64,000 nt of DNA, taken from the NCBI RefSeq assembly GCF_902167145.1, contig NC_050104.1, positions 3,658,001 to 3,722,000 on the forward strand. Reading direction: 5' to 3'. Made by a program: the position numbers and the translations under genes. The notes beneath the pieces were generated by a model. The model worked only from the letters and a program-made list of their open reading frames with translations. It was not told the origin of the DNA and searched no databases. This document shows positions 11,723 to 22,182 of the stretch, piece after piece. Source of the DNA: Zea mays (Eukaryota; Streptophyta; Magnoliopsida; Poales; Poaceae). Positions within the stretch are counted from its first letter, which is position 1. The number at the start of each line of letters is the position of its first letter.

Positions 11723-12215
11723 ATGGCGCCTTTGGCAAGGCCTGACTGCCTGTTAGCCTCACTCTGTCAAGTGGCACTGCAGTCGGAGTGGCGCAGGCGG
11801 CGCTGTCCTTCTGTCAGACCGGTCAGTGGAGCGGCGAAGTGGCAGCGGTCACTTCGGCTCTGCCGGGGGGGCGCGCGTCAGGATAAAGGTGTCAGGCCAC
11901 CTTTGCGCTAAATGCTCCTGCGACTCGATCGGTCGGCACAGCGATTTAGTCAGGGTTGCTTCTTAGCGAAGGCAAAGCCTCGGGCGAGCCGGAGATGTGC
12001 CCGCCGTTAAAAGGGGGGCCTCGGGCGAGACGGAAACCCCTCGGGGTCGGCTGCCCTTGCCCGAGGCTAGGCTCGGGCGAGGCGTGATCGAGTCGCTTGT
12101 ATGGACTGATCTCTGACTTAATCGCACCCATCAGGCCTCTGCAGCTTTATGCTGATGGGGGTTACCAGCTGAGAATTAGGCGTCTTGAGGGTACCCCTAA
12201 TTATGGTCCCCGACA

Positions 12216-13288
12216 GGTATACTCCACTCCACTATCTCCTTCACTTTAGCAGGATCCACTGAGATTCCACCATTAGAGATGATGTGTCCAAGGAATGGCA
12301 CTTCGTCAATCCAGAACTCGCATTTGCTATACTTGGCGTAGAGTTGATTATCCCATAACTTTTGTAGCACCAATCGCAGATGTTCCTCATGATCACTATC
12401 ATTCTTAGAATAAATAAGAATATCGTCGATGAATACCACGACGAATCTGCCAAGGTACTCCATGAACACCTTATTTATCAGATTCATAAAATAGGTTGGT
12501 GCATTAGTTAGTCCAAATGACATAACTGTGACATCATATAAACCGTATCGGGTTGAAAAAGTCGTCTTGGGAATATCAGATGGCCTAATCTTCATTTGGT
12601 GATAACCTGATCGGAGATCAATCTTCGAGAATACCCTAGCACCTCTCATTTGATCAAATAAATTCTCAATGCGGGGTAACCGATATTTGTTCTTCACAGT
12701 AACATCATTAAGGGATCTATAATCCACACACATCTGTTGTGATTCATCCATCTTCTATATAAACAGAACCGACGCTCACCAAGGTGAGAAACTCGGACGA
12801 ATGTACCCAGCCTCCTGCAATTCTGTTAGCTGCTTCTTAAGTTCTTTTAACTCTTCTAAAGACATCCTGTATGGTTGTTTAGAAATAGGATCAGTCCCAG
12901 GTAAGAGATCAATGACAAACTCAACTTCCCTATCTGGTGGCATCCCGGGTAACTCCTCTGGAAAGACATCAGGAAAATCCGTAACCACACGGATGTTGTC
13001 ACCAACAAACTTCACATCTACTAAAAATACAGCAAGTCTGGTAGAGGCAGTTACTGTAATTTCAACTTCAAATCTTTCTCCTTTAGAGCTGGTGAGTTCT
13101 ACAGTACCCCTAGCACAATGTATAACGGCCTTTGCGTTTCTTAACCATGACATACCAAGAATCAAGTCTGTACTGCTCTCTTTTAATACTATAGGGGTAG
13201 CACAAAATTCTCTTCCCATAATTGTCAATGTTAATCTATGTGTCATATAATTTGCCTCAATAGGCCCTTTAGGTGTAATTACTACCAT
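12216..13288 (-). pseudogene. Gypsy protease end and reverse transcriptase, broken
   Basis: The minus-strand frame 13288-12776 shows the end of the retropepsin-like domain (ILGMSWL segment) and the linker into RT (FPDVFPEELPG). A short break at 12752-12775 shifts the phase, and RT continues from 12751 with [13 protein letters not shown] and the catalytic [10 protein letters not shown]. It stops where the other gypsy element inserts. RT copies the element RNA into DNA in cytoplasmic particles; this copy cannot make the whole enzyme. Confidence 0.88.
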
Positions 13289-13498
13289 GGGTGTTTTAAT
13301 ATTTTGCAGTGGTAACTCATTTGTGTTGGCATATCAAGCAGGCATAAATGAATGTGTAGCACCAAAATCAAATAATATTGCTGCAGAAATTGCATTAATA
13401 TAAAACATACCAATAGCGATGTCAGCTCCTTCAGCAGTAGCATCAACACTGACTTGATTAACCCTGGCAATGCTGAATCCTTTGCCAGATCCTGGAGT

Positions 13499-14663
13499 CT
13501 AGTGCTTGTTTTGAACGGGTGTAGTAGCAATCCTCTGCGGACAAACATTAGCATAATGCCCCGTCTTACCACACTTGTAGCATGTGGTACCAGCACTGTC
13601 ATGAAAATTTCGTCGGGGTGCCAGTGGGGGCAGCCTGACGAGTCGGTGGAGTCCCCTGAGGTGTGTACTGAGCTGGGTGCTGGCCTCCTCCAGTGTGAAC
13701 CGGTGTACCCTAGGGTGGAACATAGCGAGGACGAACGCTGCTGCTCCCCTGTCCCTAGGATATCGCCTTCTTCTTCATGTCCCCCAGCTGAACACGCTTG
13801 TGCTCCATAGCTAGAGCCTTGTCGAGCAGGCTCTGAAATGATGGAAATGTATGAGCGACCAGTGCATATTGTAGTGGCCCATTGAGCCCCTCAATGAAGT
13901 GTTCTTGCTTCCTCTCATCTTCAGCCACTTCATCCGGTGCATATCTGGAGAGCTGAATGAATTTGTCGCGATACTCGCTGACTGACATGCTCCCCTGCTT
14001 CAGCGACATAAATTACTTTTTCTTGATCTTCATCAATCCAGCAGGAATATGATAATTTCTGAACTGAGTAGCAAATTCCGCCCAAGTGATAGTATCAGCA
14101 GCATCGTGGGCAGCACTGTAAGAATCCCACCAATCAGTAGCAGGACCAGTAAGACAACCAGAAGCATAGAGAACCTTCTCCCGGTTCGAGCACATAGCAA
14201 TAATCAACATCTTCTCCACAGACTTCAGCCAATCAACAGTGTGCAGAGGATCTGAAGAGCTGGCGCGAACGTCGGTGGCTTGTGGCTCATGAATTCCTGG
14301 TGCCTTTCCCGGGGTGGAACTGGTGGTGGTGGTGGTGGCAGTGGTGCTTGCTGCTATTGCACCCTTCGCTCCTGGTGCATCTCCTCCCTCTCGGCGCATC
14401 TCCTGGCGCTCCTGTGGCATCTGCGCATGCATATCTGCCATAGTATCAGTCATTTGTTGCATTATCCGCATCTGGGCTGCAACTGCTAGATCAGCTCCAG
14501 CTGGTGGAGCATTTGGAGGATTCGAAGGGTTCATCTCGGCTTGCTGTTGTTGCTGTCTAAGTACCCTCCGATTGTGTCGATTGGGGGGTAGATCAATTCC
14601 ACCACCCTTCCTGGTATTGGTCATCTGCGTTAGAAACATATGGTAAGAAAGAATTGTAGACAA
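13499..14663 (-). pseudogene. Gypsy gag with CCHC knuckle, nonsense-mutated
   Basis: The minus-strand frame from 14663 has a Gln/Met/Pro-rich N-terminus and the gag core (WWDSY, FRNYHIP). It ends at a TAA at 14013-14015. The same frame resumes immediately at 14009 with SVSEYRDKFIQLSRYAP, so this is a single nonsense change. Further downstream, in another phase, the knuckle C-x2-C-x4-H-x4-C (CYKCGKTGHYANVC, about 13550-13590) is clear. Gag would form the particle; this copy is inactive. Confidence 0.85.
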
Positions 14664-15080
14664 GGCAAGTAATTATGAATCATGTAACTTTAGGGGATTT
14701 ATTAGCTAAGTAGATTAGTGTGTCACCTACTAAAGCTAATACATTACCTTATGGTGGTACATGCTAAGATGTCCAACTATAATGTTTCAATCAATCAAAG
14801 AAGCAAATCAGACATTTATCATTAGAACAATCAATCAACATTTTAAATAGGAAAATAATTTTAATTTTGTCTTAGGTCTCCTATCTCTTAAAAAGGTCAT
14901 AAATGTAGGATTCCAAGGTGTGAAATACATCTTGTATTAGAGTAGAAAAGATAAGAGTAATCATAGTAGAACAGTAGAAGGTGAGATAGGATCAAAGATA
15001 AGTATAGAAAGAACCAGAGTAAGGTAAGTAGGTAATGGTTTTATCCATTTCTATCTAGGTTTCGTCCTACAGTCAACATT

Positions 15081-15092
15081 TGCTCTGATACC
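15081..15092 (-). other. Primer-binding site (tRNA-Met type)
   Basis: The minus strand reads GCGGTATCAGAGCA five bases after the LTR end. The GGTATCAGAGC core is standard for plant elements primed by initiator tRNA-Met. Confidence 0.8.
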
Positions 15093-17579
15093 GCTTCTGT
15101 CACACCCGGATTTAAGGGATAAAGCCGGGTGCATCTCATATATGCGACAAAAAAGACAACACATATAATAACAGAGTGTATAGAGATAAATGTCACAATA
15201 TCATAAAAGTATTTATTACATAGCGAAAGTCTTACAAAATAAAAGATAAATATAAAGCGAACTAAAGTCCATCCTTGGCGCCATAAAGTCGACTGGGAGA
15301 TGCCACCTAGATCAAGTCGAACTCCTCGTTGTGCGGCTCCTCTTGGACCACATGTTCTTCTCTTGTAGGTGGGGTTTATATATCGCAAGTGTGAGCTCAC
15401 AAAAGATCATAGCTCAACAAGTCGTGGGAAATAATGTGCATGAACTCACCAAAGGTGGGAGTTCATGTGATGTGTAAGGCTGATCAACAATAGGGGGTTA
15501 AAGCTAAGCATTGCTTTTAATAAGTTGGTCAAATTTTATTAGCAATTACTAGATGTAAGTAAATACCAAACTATAATAAGAATAGAACAAAACTAATAAA
15601 TAATCCCATGCAATGCACATGACAAATTGAATTTAATTCCATAATTTAATCATGCGAGATTCCTGAGCTGCTCATAACCGCGAGCACGACTAGTATACCA
15701 GTTTTACACTCTACAAAGGTTATACCCTGTACCCACAAGTCGTGTTACCCATCTGCCACGGGGTTGTACGGGCCCCATACACCTCTACCAAGGAAGCGAG
15801 GCAGGGTAACACTACGAGGCCTTTACCTAGTTCCACTAGCTTCAGAAAACCCGCTACAGTTCTAGGAAGAGCAATGCAGGAATCTCCCGTCTGACCGCCA
15901 TCGCAGCAAAATCAACAAGGGAACCTCCCTACATGCCTACTCCCTTACTGCCCTTGCCCCTATCGGGTAAGGTATTCCTCCACTAGCTTTCCTAGTTAGT
16001 CAGCCAAGGGCGTCTCATTCCACCTTTGTGGTGGCACGTGTTTCTCAAGTTAAGCTCCATGTTCCAATTAAAAATAATGATCTTGACATAAACATAAATA
16101 AAATAACAGAATAATTGGAACATGAATATAATGTAATATTAACCCAAAACCATATAAAGCAATAGCAAAACTACCCAAATGATTCAGAGGTGAACAAGGT
16201 AAAAGGATAAACAGTCTAGGGTGACCTATTGGGTCCCATCAAAATTAAACCTATGCATGAATAAATGATTATAAAGAACATTATTGGATAATAAAAGTGG
16301 CCAAGGGCACAACTTGCCTTCAATGAGCTCGTGCTCAGCAACTTCTATCTGCTGAACACCGGGATCCTCACCCACTGACTCTTCTACTCGCCACAATACA
16401 AACAAGCATAGTATAAAGAGAAAATTAACATCGCACTAAACATGTATACAAAATACATACTAATAATCTACATATTAAAATAAGATCATAGGAACATGAA
16501 TCATTAATTTTGGAGTTATGGATTTTAAGTTATGAATTTCTAATGGTTCTATGTGCTAGGTACAATATTAATTAGGAGATTAATTCTAATATAGTTTTCA
16601 TGTCAAAACACAAACACTAGTTGATAAACAATAATATTACAAAATTATAGAAACTAGAATGGATCAATTTGGACTTAATATGAATTTTCTATGAATTAAA
16701 CAAGTTTCTAGAATTATTTTTGTATTAAAATCAATTTCTATATTCATTTATCCAATTTCTTTGTTCTCTGGGCCGAGCACTAAATCTAAGGAAACACGGG
16801 GACAAAATCATAAGTATTCTCCAGACTCAGAGCAACCCTAGGGTGGACGGCGGGTTTATTTCCTAATTCATCGGGGGCTCTTATGAAAAAAATGTGCTCA
16901 CGAAGGGGTATCGCAGAATACTGGCCATCCGATCTGAAACGAGCGCATAGGAATAGCTTTAATTAAACCAGAACTGGTATTCTATACGCTCCCTTGGATC
17001 TAGAACTAGCGGTTCGGATTTTAAACGATCATGATCACATCCTAGGCGCCGACGACCAGATCAACGGCCACCACAGCTCAACCCGAAGAGGTATCTAGGT
17101 TTGATCTCAGCCGTTGACTAGAATCTAACGGTTCCAGCACTTCGCCCAAACATGGTAGCTGAGGTCGGAGGCACCGCCGACCCTCACGGCGGCGAATACT
17201 CCGGTGATGGTCATCCGGCCAAACCCACGGCCAAACCCAACTCATAACGATGCTAACCACTATTCAGTGCACAGAGAACATGCGAGAATGACTTGTACCG
17301 GAATAAGTGGCGCGGAGTTTCCTGGCCGCGACAGAGGTTGGTTCACGGCGTGGAAGTAACTCCGATGAGCAATCCACGACGCCGAAGGTAGTATTTCTTT
17401 GCGGCAACCCGTCCGAGAGCACCCCCACACACCGGTTCCGACCCTCGATTCCCTAATTTCCTGGAGTAATGGCAACTATGGGCAATCGCGGCGGCCGAGC
17501 GTTTCTTCCCTCGCGGTGGCAACTGGCGGCGGCGTGCAGCAAAGGGGGGAACAGCGAGAGCCTGGCGCACGACACTTTA

Positions 17580-17669
17580 GGGCTTGTTCGCTTTGGAGTG
17601 GATTGAGGGGATTGGAGGGGATTAAATCCCCTCCAATCCCCCTGAATCCACTCCAAAGCGAACAAGCCC
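17580..17669. mobile_element. Tourist-like MITE
   Basis: This is an almost perfect 90-bp foldback with ends GGGCTTGTTCGCTTTGG, flanked on both sides by TTA (17577-17579 and 17670-17672). A 3-bp TTA target duplication is characteristic of PIF/Harbinger MITEs. Confidence 0.85.
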
Positions 17670-17833
17670 TTATAGGCCGGGGATCCCGCTCCCGAAGACT
17701 TCTAAGCTGGACTCGGTCCCCGCAATTGTCATGGTCGTTGCCACGATTCCCGCGTGCTCCGTTTGGCGAGGTGGGTTGCGAGAAGATGCACTGTACCCCG
17801 TCCACGGTCACTGGCGCGAGACACCCCCCACAC

Positions 17834-18837
17834 TAGATCTGGGCATAAAACCCGAGCCCAAAGCCCTAAACCCGAAATACCCGAACCCGTACCCGTTTAG
17901 CCCGAAGCCCGTTACCCAAACAGATCCAGCGGGTAACGAAACTGGATACCCGAAATAATTTCGGGCCTAATTGGGTAGTAACTCGCGGTACCCGAAGTAC
18001 CCATTCTACCCGAAATACCTAGCACCGTCCATTCAGTCACCAGGTCGAGCGCTAGGCAACAGCGACACAGCCCACGGGCCACGAGCCCACGACCCAGTTA
18101 GCAAACTACGAAACCTGGCAACCCTAGCTATCCCTGTCCAGCGGCGGCTGTGGGCTGCGGCTCTCTCGTCCCTGTCCAGCGGCGGCCGGCGGCTGGCTCT
18201 CTCCCTGTCTCCACTCTCCAGCGCAAGGAGCAAGACAATCTCTCCCTGCCTCCGCTCTCCAGCGCAAGGAGCAAGACAGGCAGCCAGCAAGACAGTCGCG
18301 GAGGGTGCCGTCCGCAGAGCCGGAGCCGGAGACGGAGACGGCGACAGCGGCAGCCCCATCGTCGTCACCGATGCCAGGCAGGAGGTCACCGTCTCGCAGT
18401 TCGTCGCACAGCTAGGTTCGTTTCGTAAATACAGTACAAGCCAGTAATGACAGCGATGAACGAGCTAGTGGGTGGGATGTTCACACCCAAGTATTATTAA
18501 TTTAATCTATAGCTAATGGGATCGTTGTTGATTTTTTTGACAGATGAGGCAGCCCGGCGGAGGCTGAACAGCATGCACCAGGCAACAACGGAGCAACCAG
18601 ACCTTAACAAACCGAAGTTGTGAACGGTGAACGCTCCAGATTCAAGCTGAATATATTGATTCAATGTTTCGGGTAGTTTGCTATTACCCGAACCCGTACC
18701 CGAAATTATGGGTACCCGAAATTACGGGTACCCGAAATTACGGGTAAGGGTTCGGGTATAGATGTTAGAAGCCCGAAATATAAAAAACCCGAAAAGCCCG
18801 ACCCGAAATATCGGGTAAACCCGAACGCCCAGCCCTA
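17834..18837. mobile_element. Non-autonomous hAT element carrying a gene fragment
   Basis: Imperfect terminal inverted repeats (TAGATCTGGGCAT and TAGGGCTGGGCGT) are bounded by an exact 8-bp target duplication CCCCACAC (17826-17833 and 18838-18845). Both subterminal regions are packed with ACCCGAA/TTCGGGT motifs, as expected for transposase binding sites. No transposase is encoded. The centre is GC-rich and holds a plausible spliced exon pair. Confidence 0.88.
17971..18623 (+). pseudogene. Captured gene fragment, two exons, inside hAT element
   Basis: An open frame rich in Ser, Arg and Ala runs to about 18415. A GT donor at 18416 and a CAG acceptor ending at 18543 define a 128-bp AT-rich candidate intron. 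Removing it keeps the frame (phase 1) into a second exon that ends with TGA at 18621-18623 and encodes a charged Arg/Gln-rich tail. The lack of subterminal motifs and the intron suggest a copied host-gene 3' end. I do not recognise the parent gene. The real start of the fragment is unknown, and part of the first exon may be non-coding. Confidence 0.4.
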
Positions 18838-19492
18838 CCCCACACACACACACACACGGCAGAGGAAGAGGGGAGCGTGCGCAAGGGCTGAGCAATTGGA
18901 CAAACGACCCCACGAGTCAGTGACAGGCGCAACGGGTGCGGCCATTAGGTATGTTGGGCCCTTTCGTCAGCGTCGGTCTTCGATTTTGGGCCACGCGGAG
19001 GCAAGAGGAGAATGGGTCGAATAACAGGGATTAGGCCCGCGCGCCATCTTTCTTTTTCCTTATTCTTTTCTTTTTTTCTGTGTTTCTCATTTTGAATTCA
19101 AATTTCAAATTCAAACCCTGTGATAAATTATCCTCAGATTCAAAATACCATTTGGACATGCCCAAAATGTGTTAAATTTATTTATTTATAAATTTATTTT
19201 GTGTTGCATAATATTTATCCCCTATTTTATTTATATTGTTCTCAATTCCCTAACGTGCTCCTTTGGTTTAAATTAAAATTTTCCATCTCATTATTATATT
19301 TCTATTGTTATTATTTATTACCAAGTGCACAAACAAGCAAAACTCCATCATGATGCACAATTTAGTGGCATGCCCTTTATTAATTATTTGTTTTTAAATG
19401 AGGTGTTCACATGTGATGATAAATAGAGATAACACATATATGTAAAGGAAATAATTTCTCCTTTTATATTATCTTACAAATTGGGTATTACA

Positions 19493-20767
19493 CATGTACT
19501 TGATAAAGAACATAAAGCTAGAGATAATGCTAGTTAGATGTTTTTTGTAGCTTTGAATTAGAGTATGTAATGTAATTTTACTTTTGTTATGAACATTAGA
19601 TAATAAACTGAACTTAAGAACTTTGTATAGAGTTGATTATACTTTTTTCCTTCTAACAAAAATGATTTGTAAACGAGGTAGTCATTGCATAGCTATGATA
19701 ACTTAATACAAATACAGGCCTTTTCGGGCTTAGGCTGGGCGACCCGAATGTACATCTATACCTTTGACTATCTTCTTTCCAATCTCATTTTTTATTTCTC
19801 TCTTTTTTGTGCTTTTTGTTTATTTTTTTTAGTTTTTTGTGCTTGTGCTATTCTGCCTTTTTGTACAATTTCGTCTCTCTTAGTATCGTGACGACTCCAC
19901 ATATTCTATGTTTATGTTGATTTTGACCAGTTTTTACCAAAACGATTCTTATAAAAACAGGCTGAAAAGTTAGAGAGTTTGACAGTCCACAACAGCTTTT
20001 GGTAGAGAAAAGTTAAAAAAAAGCCTAAATAAATAGGGCCTTAATGTTTGCTTTCACTGGTCGCGCTAACTGTGTTCCCATCTACGTTTCCAGTAGATGA
20101 GTACACACCCGTCTCTTCTGATTGAATAAGTCAACGTGATATCTTAAAGCTTTGTGCTTTATTTTTATAATTAGGATTAGGAAAGGTACGGCTGGAGTCT
20201 CTTTTTGTTTCAGTGTTCATCCTATATACATACAGATATAGAAGCCAGCAAAGAGCCCAGCATCTGGGTATCGTGAAAAGCAGAGTACTGGAACACTTTT
20301 GCTGAACTGCCGAGTTAAACAAATTTTGGATAAAAGGAATCCTGCCTGTCATCAGATCTTCCAATTATGGCTCAAGATAGAGAAAAAAAATAGTTCATCG
20401 ACCGTTGCTGAATGTGAATGATGTGGTTGCCTGAACCTGCATGGCATCAACCATGACCGCGTGGGCCATCGGTGGACAGTACAGGACACTCAACAACCAT
20501 AGACCGAATCGCACGAGAAACACGGACGACGAGTTGAGTTGTCTCACGCGGACTCGTTCTGCGCCGATCTCGATGTCATCAAAAATAGTGACACACGCAC
20601 CATTTCTTTTTACCCAATAGGATTTGATTCTATACAATCCATGTGTCTATCTATGTATAACAACAAGGAGTACATAAATTACAAATGTATCTACTGATCG
20701 ATGTACGCACAAGAATTAAAATCAGCTAAAGCAAAAGTTTTTTTTTAAAAAAAAAATCTGCCGATGA
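19493..20767. other. Intergenic, no gene recognised
   Basis: AT-rich sequence between the gypsy LTR and the metalloproteinase stop codon. A short stretch near 19715-19760 has hAT-end-like GGGC/CCCGAA motifs but no defined borders. The A/T-rich run near 20735-20757 may lie in the 3' untranslated region of the metalloproteinase gene. Confidence 0.6.
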
Positions 20768-21880
20768 CTACAACGCTACCAAGAGCCCAGCGGCCACGGC
20801 AACGGCGGCGGTCCACGGCCCCCGGGAGCTCGTGGTCGCGCCGCTGTCCATGTCCCGGCTGCTGGTGGCGGGCGGCGCGACGCCCTTGAAGTTGGGGTTG
20901 CCGCCGTACAGGTTCTGGATGCCGGCGACGTCGTCCTGGGCCAGGTCCACCTTGCTGGTGCGCGAGGTGATGGTGGGGAACATGATGGCGGCGGGCTCGG
21001 CCGAGTGGCCCAGGCCGAGGAGGTGGCCGATCTCGTGCACGGCGACGGACTCGAGGTCGACGGCCACGTCGGAGGCCGCGCGCGCCACGTCGCCGCTGGC
21101 GTCCCACGCCTCGGCCGCGTCCAGGTGGAAGCGCCCGTCCGTCGGCGAGAAGGCGTGCGCCAGCGTGCCCAGCGGCCCGTCGAACGCCTCGCCGTCGCCG
21201 TGGTCCCCCGCGTAGAAGCCGATGGTGATGTCCGCGTCTCGCTCCGACGCCGTCTCCGTGAAGGTCAGCGTCGTGGCCGCCGACCACCGCGCGAAGGCCC
21301 GCGCCAACACCTGGCTCAGCGTCGCGCGGTCGATGGAGGTCAGCGAGGTCTGCGTGACCGCGTACGTCAGGCTCTTCCTGGAGCGCGGCCACGACGGGGA
21401 CCCCGGGAAGTAGGTGAAGAGGTTCCGGCCGCGCGCGTGCGCCGCCGAGGCCGAGGCGCTGCCGCCGCCCATGGTGGACGTGCCGTTGATGATGTCGGCG
21501 ACGCCGCACCGCGGAGCCATCATCTGGGCCACCGTGGACGCGTCCATCACGCCCGTGATGCCCAGGCCGAAGTTGCGCTGGTACACCTTGATGGCCTCCT
21601 CCAGGTCGGCGTCGAAGACGTCGTTGAACGACCCGGACGACTCGGGGGGCAGGTAGCCGAAGCGGGAGAGGTAGTCCTTGACCTTGGCGAGGCCCTGCTG
21701 CTGCTCGCCCAAGTGGCAGCCCGTGAGGTTCTGGAAGGCCGACCATGGGTTTGGGATCTTGGACGTGATGGATGCGACACCGGATGGCAGGTCCGCTGAC
21801 GAGACTGGCGCCACGGCAAGCGTCGCCGCCACCACCGCCATGGCGGCAAGCATGAGGAGAGGAGAGGGTGTGCTGGCCAT
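20768..21880 (-). CDS. Matrix metalloproteinase (plant MMP, M10A family)
   Basis: This encodes a zinc endopeptidase of 370 residues, predicted to be secreted and probably GPI-anchored, acting at the plasma membrane or cell wall. A hydrophobic signal peptide spans about residues 1-29. The propeptide carries the cysteine switch PRCGVAD (123-129, Cys125), which keeps the zymogen latent. The catalytic domain (about 150-320) has HEIGHLLGLGH (282-292) with three zinc-binding His and catalytic Glu283, then the Met-turn at Met300. The C-terminus ends in a Ser/Thr-rich stretch and a hydrophobic tail, as in GPI-anchored plant MMPs. The frame stays open further upstream, but the ATG at 21880 is chosen because a signal peptide follows at once. 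Like known plant MMPs it has no intron and no hemopexin domain. All key residues are present. Substrate is unknown. Confidence 0.93.
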   Translation of the reverse strand: MASTPSPLLMLAAMAVVAATLAVAPVSSADLPSGVASITSKIPNPWSAFQNLTGCHLGEQQQGLAKVKDYLSRFGYLPPESSGSFNDVFDADLEEAIKVYQRNFGLGITGVMDASTVAQMMAPRCGVADIINGTSTMGGGSASASAAHARGRNLFTYFPGSPSWPRSRKSLTYAVTQTSLTSIDRATLSQVLARAFARWSAATTLTFTETASERDADITIGFYAGDHGDGEAFDGPLGTLAHAFSPTDGRFHLDAAEAWDASGDVARAASDVAVDLESVAVHEIGHLLGLGHSAEPAAIMFPTITSRTSKVDLAQDDVAGIQNLYGGNPNFKGVAPPATSSRDMDSGATTSSRGPWTAAVAVAAGLLVAL

Positions 21881-22059
21881 CGCAACCTTTGGGTTTCGGG
21901 GAGAAGGGAGAAGCGGCTGTGCCTGCGAGGAAGAATGGATGAGGCGGGAGGGACAATTAATTGGGCGACGTTTTGAAGGGGTGACGGGTCGTCTAGAGAG
22001 GACTACTTGGTCAGCCGGCAAGAGCCGGCTAAGATGGGAGAACAGGGAGGAACCCTGAG

Positions 22060-22182
22060 GTCCTGTTCGTTTACATCGGATTGTACCCGGAATTATTCTA
22101 GCTAATCAAAGTTTATATAAATTATAGAAGTAATCCGGCTCGGAATCGTTCCGACCCACCAATCCGACACAAACGAACAAGG
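22060..22182. mobile_element. MITE-like foldback upstream of the metalloproteinase gene
   Basis: The ends GTCCTGTTCGTTT and (reverse complement) CCTTGTTCGTTTGTGTCGGATT form imperfect inverted repeats, with CCTGAG directly outside each (22054-22059 and 22183-22188). The ends resemble common maize hAT-type MITEs, though a 6-bp duplication is unusual, so the exact termini are uncertain. It lies about 180 bp upstream of the start codon. Confidence 0.6.

Larger units (their letters stand above)
7485..12215 (-). mobile_element. Ty3/gypsy element (Huck/flip-like, TAT lineage), 5' portion
   Basis: Reading on the minus strand, the 5' LTR runs from 12215 to 10478, followed by a primer-binding region and gag. 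The copia element truncates it at 7485; the rest lies beyond the left edge of the window. Gag and LTR ends closely resemble those of the complete gypsy element at 46654-58609. It is inserted in the RT region of another gypsy element at 12216. The family name is from recognition. Confidence 0.85.
10478..12215 (-). repeat. 5' LTR of Huck-like gypsy element
   Basis: The minus-strand LTR starts TGTCGGGGACC at 12215 and ends at 10478 with CGCCGACA, 1738 bp in all. It is flanked by Tekay-like RT sequence on the right and the primer-binding site on the left. It contains a tandem array (11338-11722) and a TATA box near 10780. Confidence 0.9.
12216..19492 (-). mobile_element. Ty3/gypsy chromovirus-like element (Tekay/Del-like), partial
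   Basis: On the minus strand it has a long 5' LTR (19492 to 15098), a tRNA-Met-type primer-binding site, gag, a CCHC knuckle, protease and the first part of RT. It is cut at 12216 by the Huck-like element, so integrase, RNase H and the 3' LTR lie outside the window. Without the two DNA transposons in it, the LTR is about 3.3 kb, which suits Tekay. Confidence 0.8.
15098..19492 (-). repeat. Long 5' LTR of the Tekay-like element, with two inserted DNA transposons
   Basis: The minus-strand LTR begins TGTAATACCCA (ends at 19492) and finishes CCGGGTGTGACA (15098). The gross length is 4395 bp; a 90-bp MITE and a 1004-bp hAT element, with their target duplications, account for about 1.1 kb. No other coding sequence was recognised across it. 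Confidence 0.8.

Noticed and set aside
19715..19760. Another hAT element end
   Set aside because: GGGC/CCCGAA-like motifs only; no matching second end or 8-bp duplication.
21005..21799. Long plus-strand open frame antisense to the metalloproteinase
   Set aside because: Arg/Gly/Ala-rich GC shadow of the real gene, with no domain.
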